In this document: in pieces, positions 61,142-64,000 of the stretch
Layout: every line of letters starts with the position of its first letter
How positions within the stretch are numbered: the first letter of the stretch is position 1
Assembly: GCA_031254645.1 (NCBI GenBank)
Contig: JAIRUA010000010.1
Location: 26,150-90,149, forward strand
Source: Dysgonamonadaceae bacterium
GTDB lineage: Bacteria; Bacteroidota; Bacteroidia; Bacteroidales; Dysgonomonadaceae
DNA length: 64,000 bases
Direction: 5' to 3'
The notes under the pieces: generated by a model
What the model saw: only the letters and a program-made list of their open reading frames with translations
What the model was told of the DNA's origin: nothing
Database searches by the model: none
Position numbers and translations under genes: made by a program

Positions 61142-61744
61142 ATGAGAAAATTATTTCTACTAAAAACATCTCTTTCGTTTATTCTTTTTATGGTATTCGG
61201 TTTTTCGACGGCCTGCAATCAACCGAAACAGAGCAATACGCCACCGCCGGTACTAACACCGGTATTTGACGATGCGGAATATGAGCAAATTTTGCAACTT
61301 CACGAGAAGCTGATGTCGTCATTCAGTCCCAATTGGCAAGAGCGAGAAGCTGACCCCGAACTATATCCCGAATATTACGGCGGTGTGTTTATCAGAGATG
61401 AAGACGGAAAATTTGTGATTCTCGTAATCGGCAACGCAGAGCAGCACAAACAGGAGTTGGCAAAAATATTGGAAACTGATGATTTTGATATAGAAACAGT
61501 TCAATATTCATATCGACAAATGTTTGAAGTAATCAACAAAATTGAGGACTTTATGACTAATCCCGCTATTCCCGACGAGCATATTTTCCTTCAGAACTTT
61601 ACCGGAGCATTTATTGATGATATGTCTAATCGGGTAGTAGTGATGCTGCTGAGTACAGACGATACGATTGTTAATGTCTTCAGAAAGGAAATTTCGGATT
61701 CTAAGGTTGTGATTTTTGGAGAAGGAAATTTGATGGATTATTGA
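61142..61744 (+). CDS. Lipoprotein of unknown function, 200 residues
   Basis: Signal MRKLFLLKTSLSFILFMVFG, lipobox Cys at 25, then a Pro-rich linker (NTPPPVLTPVF). The domain that follows has alternating helices and strands, with acidic clusters (WQEREADPELYPEYYGGVFI, KFVILVIGN, RQMFEVINKIEDF, NRVVVMLLS). I recognise no family, and the neighbours do not suggest a job. It is monocistronic, followed by a large palindrome. Confidence 0.65.
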   Translation: MRKLFLLKTSLSFILFMVFGFSTACNQPKQSNTPPPVLTPVFDDAEYEQILQLHEKLMSSFSPNWQEREADPELYPEYYGGVFIRDEDGKFVILVIGNAEQHKQELAKILETDDFDIETVQYSYRQMFEVINKIEDFMTNPAIPDEHIFLQNFTGAFIDDMSNRVVVMLLSTDDTIVNVFRKEISDSKVVIFGEGNLMDY

Positions 61745-61747
61745 CTA

Positions 61748-61844
61748 TTTTACCACAAAGAGCACTAGGTTTACACAAAGGGCACAAAAGGTAATTAGCC
61801 TCTTGTGCCCTTTGTGATTTTTCTTTGTGAACTTTGTGGTAAAA
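61748..61844. repeat. Intergenic word-palindrome, CACAAAGGGCAC type
   Basis: Two nested perfect stems: outer 61748-61760 with 61832-61844 (13 pairs) and inner 61774-61787 with 61803-61816 (14 pairs), made of ACAAAG/CTTTGTG words. It lies between two convergent genes and could act as a terminator on either side, without clear T runs. Confidence 0.85.
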
Positions 61845-61851
61845 CTTTATA

Positions 61852-64000
61852 TCACGAACATGTCAAACACGACACTAGGTTTCTATCACCATACGCATTA
61901 TCTACACGTGCTACGTTCACCCAAAACTTGTTTTCTGCAACATAAGGCAGCGGATACAACGCTTTGCTGCGTGGGTAAGCGTGCTTCCACTCATCGGCAA
62001 TAGCTTCGTATTCGGGATGCGGTGCATTTACTAACACATTGTCTTCGAGTGTGTATTCACCGTTTTGCACTTCAATAATTTCTTTGTGAATTTGCATCAT
62101 CGCTTCCAAAAATTTGTCAAGTTCCGCCAAGCTTTCACTTTCGGTAGGCTCAATCATCAACGTTCCGTGAACAGGAAACGAGAGCGTGGGTGCGTGATAA
62201 CCATAATCAATAAGGCGTTTTGCGATATCGGTTTCCGAAATACCGGACGCATCTTTTATATTGCGACATTCGAGAATAAGTTCGTGCCCTACCCTGCCTT
62301 GCGCACCGCGATAAACAATTCCATACGAATCTCTCAATTTTTCAGCCAAATAGTTCGCACTCAGAATTGCGGCTTTCGTGGCTTCGGTCAATCCTTCTGC
62401 GCCCATCATCCGGATATAGGCGTAAGTAATTTCCAACACACCGGCACTTCCGTAAGGCGCAGCAGCAACTGTATTTTCGTCAGATGAGAACATTACCGGA
62501 TGTCCGGGAAGGAATGGCACAAGATGTTCCGCCACACAAATAGGTCCAACACCCGGACCACCACCACCGTGCGGAATCGCAAATGTTTTGTGCAAATTCA
62601 AATGGCAAACATCGGCTCCGATAGTACCCGGATTGGTCAATCCAACCTGTGCGTTCATATTCGCACCGTCCATATACACCTGTCCGCCGGCTTCGTGAAT
62701 GAGACGACACATCTCCTTGATTTCCACCTCAAAAATTCCGTGCGTGGAAGGATAAGTAATCATATAGGCAGCGATATCGTCGCGATATTGTTCTACTTTT
62801 TTACGCAAATCGTCCATATCCACGTTTCCTTTTACATCGCTCGCCACAATAACAGTTGTAAAACCTGCTTGAATAGCACTCGCGGGATTAGTTCCGTGTG
62901 CCGATGCGGGAATTAATACCACTTTTCGATGCCCTTGTCCAATGCTCTCTAAATAAGCGGCAATCACAATCAATCCGGCATACTCGCCTGCTGCACCTGA
63001 ATTGGGTTGCAAGCTTGTTCCGGCAAATCCGGTGATTTCGGCAAGCATTTCTTTCAATTCTTCAATCAGTTGCAGATAACCCGATGCCTGTTCGATGGGT
63101 GCATACGGGTGTATACGCTGTAATCCGGTGAGACCGAGCGGAATCATACTCGACGCGGAATTGAGTTTCATTGTACACGAGCCGAGCGAAATCATCGAAT
63201 GTGCCAGCGAAATATCTTTTCGGTCTAAGCGCTTGATATAACGCATCAGTTCGGTTTCGGTATGATAGCTATTAAAAGTGGGATGTGTGAGGAAATCTGA
63301 TTTTCTACAAAAATCTTCCGGCAAAGTGCATTTTTCCGGTAAATCGTTTATCATATATACTTTGGAACTGCCTGCTGCCATAGCAAATACAGCGAGAAGT
63401 TCGTGTGCACGATAATCGTTTGTTGTTTCGTCGATGCTGATTCCTATTTCGCCGGTTTCAAAATAACGGAAGTTGACGTTTCTCAAATCAGCATTTTCTC
63501 GAATATCTTCTATCGAAATGTTTTCGGGAAGTTGTATTTTGAGTGTATCGAAATAACTGTCATTTAATTGTTTACAATCTAACGCCATCAATTCATCATT
63601 CACAAGCGAAGCGATGGAATGAATACGACGAGCGATTTTTTTCAAACCTTCCGCACCATGACATACGGCATAAAAACCTGCCATTGTTGCTAATAATGCT
63701 TGTGCAGTGCAGATATTAGAAGTCGCTTTTTCGCGTTTTATATGTTGCTCGCGCGTTTGCAATGCCATACGAAGCGCATCCTTTCCGTAAGCGTCTTTCG
63801 TAATGCCGATAATACGTCCGGGCATAAAGCGTTTGTTGTCATCTTTCGTGGCGAAAAACGCTGCCGACGGTCCACCGTAAAACATTGGAATACCAAATCG
63901 TTGGCTGCTTCCGAAACAAATATCTGCGCCCCATTCGCCCGGCGGTGTGAGTAGCACGAGCGACATCAAGTCGGCTGCCACAGCTACTTTACAGTCAACA
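61852..64000 (-). CDS. gcvP: Glycine decarboxylase P-protein (5' part beyond window)
   Basis: The open frame enters from the right edge, and its last 716 codons are visible. It is the C-terminal three quarters of the fused (alpha plus beta) P-protein, which is usually about 950 residues. The enzyme decarboxylates glycine with pyridoxal phosphate and loads the aminomethyl group on GcvH lipoate. The Lys-binding motif is HLNLHKTFAIPHGGGGPGVG, and STLPTNSG-like LQPNSGAAGEYAGL and HGTNPASA are also seen. The sequence starts mid-chain (VDCKVAVAADLMS), so 64000 is not the true start. Other gcv genes are not in the window. Confidence 0.95.
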   Translation of the reverse strand, partial: VDCKVAVAADLMSLVLLTPPGEWGADICFGSSQRFGIPMFYGGPSAAFFATKDDNKRFMPGRIIGITKDAYGKDALRMALQTREQHIKREKATSNICTAQALLATMAGFYAVCHGAEGLKKIARRIHSIASLVNDELMALDCKQLNDSYFDTLKIQLPENISIEDIRENADLRNVNFRYFETGEIGISIDETTNDYRAHELLAVFAMAAGSSKVYMINDLPEKCTLPEDFCRKSDFLTHPTFNSYHTETELMRYIKRLDRKDISLAHSMISLGSCTMKLNSASSMIPLGLTGLQRIHPYAPIEQASGYLQLIEELKEMLAEITGFAGTSLQPNSGAAGEYAGLIVIAAYLESIGQGHRKVVLIPASAHGTNPASAIQAGFTTVIVASDVKGNVDMDDLRKKVEQYRDDIAAYMITYPSTHGIFEVEIKEMCRLIHEAGGQVYMDGANMNAQVGLTNPGTIGADVCHLNLHKTFAIPHGGGGPGVGPICVAEHLVPFLPGHPVMFSSDENTVAAAPYGSAGVLEITYAYIRMMGAEGLTEATKAAILSANYLAEKLRDSYGIVYRGAQGRVGHELILECRNIKDASGISETDIAKRLIDYGYHAPTLSFPVHGTLMIEPTESESLAELDKFLEAMMQIHKEIIEVQNGEYTLEDNVLVNAPHPEYEAIADEWKHAYPRSKALYPLPYVAENKFWVNVARVDNAYGDRNLVSCLTCS

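Overview
The window looks like a chromosomal segment of an AT-rich, probably anaerobic member of the Bacteroidota, most likely order Bacteroidales. The evidence is Bacteroidota-type promoters (a TAnnTTTG -7 box, sometimes with a TTG/TTTG box 19-20 bases upstream), a fused SecDF, a DUF2027-Smr protein, a TGS-containing nucleoside kinase, a DUF5687 membrane protein, meso-diaminopimelate dehydrogenase, an FprA-type flavodiiron protein, many lipoproteins, and a glycogen debranching enzyme / glycosyltransferase / GH57 gene set. No rRNA, tRNA or CRISPR array was recognised.

Layout. 1-13065: a truncated TPR protein, an MscS channel, a MutS-like ATPase, a lipoprotein, SecDF, an M3 peptidase, uridine kinase, an LEA-like lipoprotein, DUF2027-Smr and a QueA-family enzyme. 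13157-15091: a coiled-coil membrane protein with OB-fold-like and Fib_succ_major-like parts, a 92-residue orphan, and a strongly structured non-coding stretch with its own promoter (candidate small RNA). 15136-28102: TopA, YigZ, NhaD, endonuclease IV, a PhoR/PhoB-like pair with an 11-bp-spaced direct-repeat operator, a DUF5687/ABC exporter and a Pif1-like helicase. 28255-37032: a type I restriction-modification locus (HsdR, RhuM, HsdM, HsdS) with a second, promoterless hsdS in inverted orientation and a tyrosine recombinase. A 21-bp inverted repeat at the 5' ends of both hsdS copies marks an invertible, phase-variable cassette. 37128-48963: MnmE, a nucleoside kinase, a SUI1 protein, an AddA-like helicase-nuclease, Ddh, Lgt, FprA, NagB and an RluF-like enzyme. 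49128-56197: the glycogen gene set, split between the glycosyltransferase and GH57 by an accessory islet. The islet holds a Cys-rich mini-ORF with an in-frame TGA, a 57-residue membrane peptide overlapping an LPO_1073/Vpar_1526-like protein, and a DUF3791/DUF3990 toxin-antitoxin-like pair whose last gene overlaps the GH57 start by ATGA. 56222-61744: a run of lipoproteins or secreted proteins, one with an aerolysin/ETX-MTX2-like region. 61852-64000: glycine decarboxylase, cut by the window edge.

A recurring feature is that many intergenic gaps hold imperfect palindromes built from short, degenerate 'words' (GTTAGTG, GTTGATTTG, TTCAAAGATTCAAGAG, GCGCGAAGGC, CACAAAGGGCAC). The words differ from gap to gap but the design is the same, and in at least three places they run into the 3' end of a coding sequence. 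The strongest candidates for new biology are the islet at 52437-54875, the structured RNA at about 14748-15023, and this word-palindrome family. The invertible hsdS cassette is the clearest functional switch.
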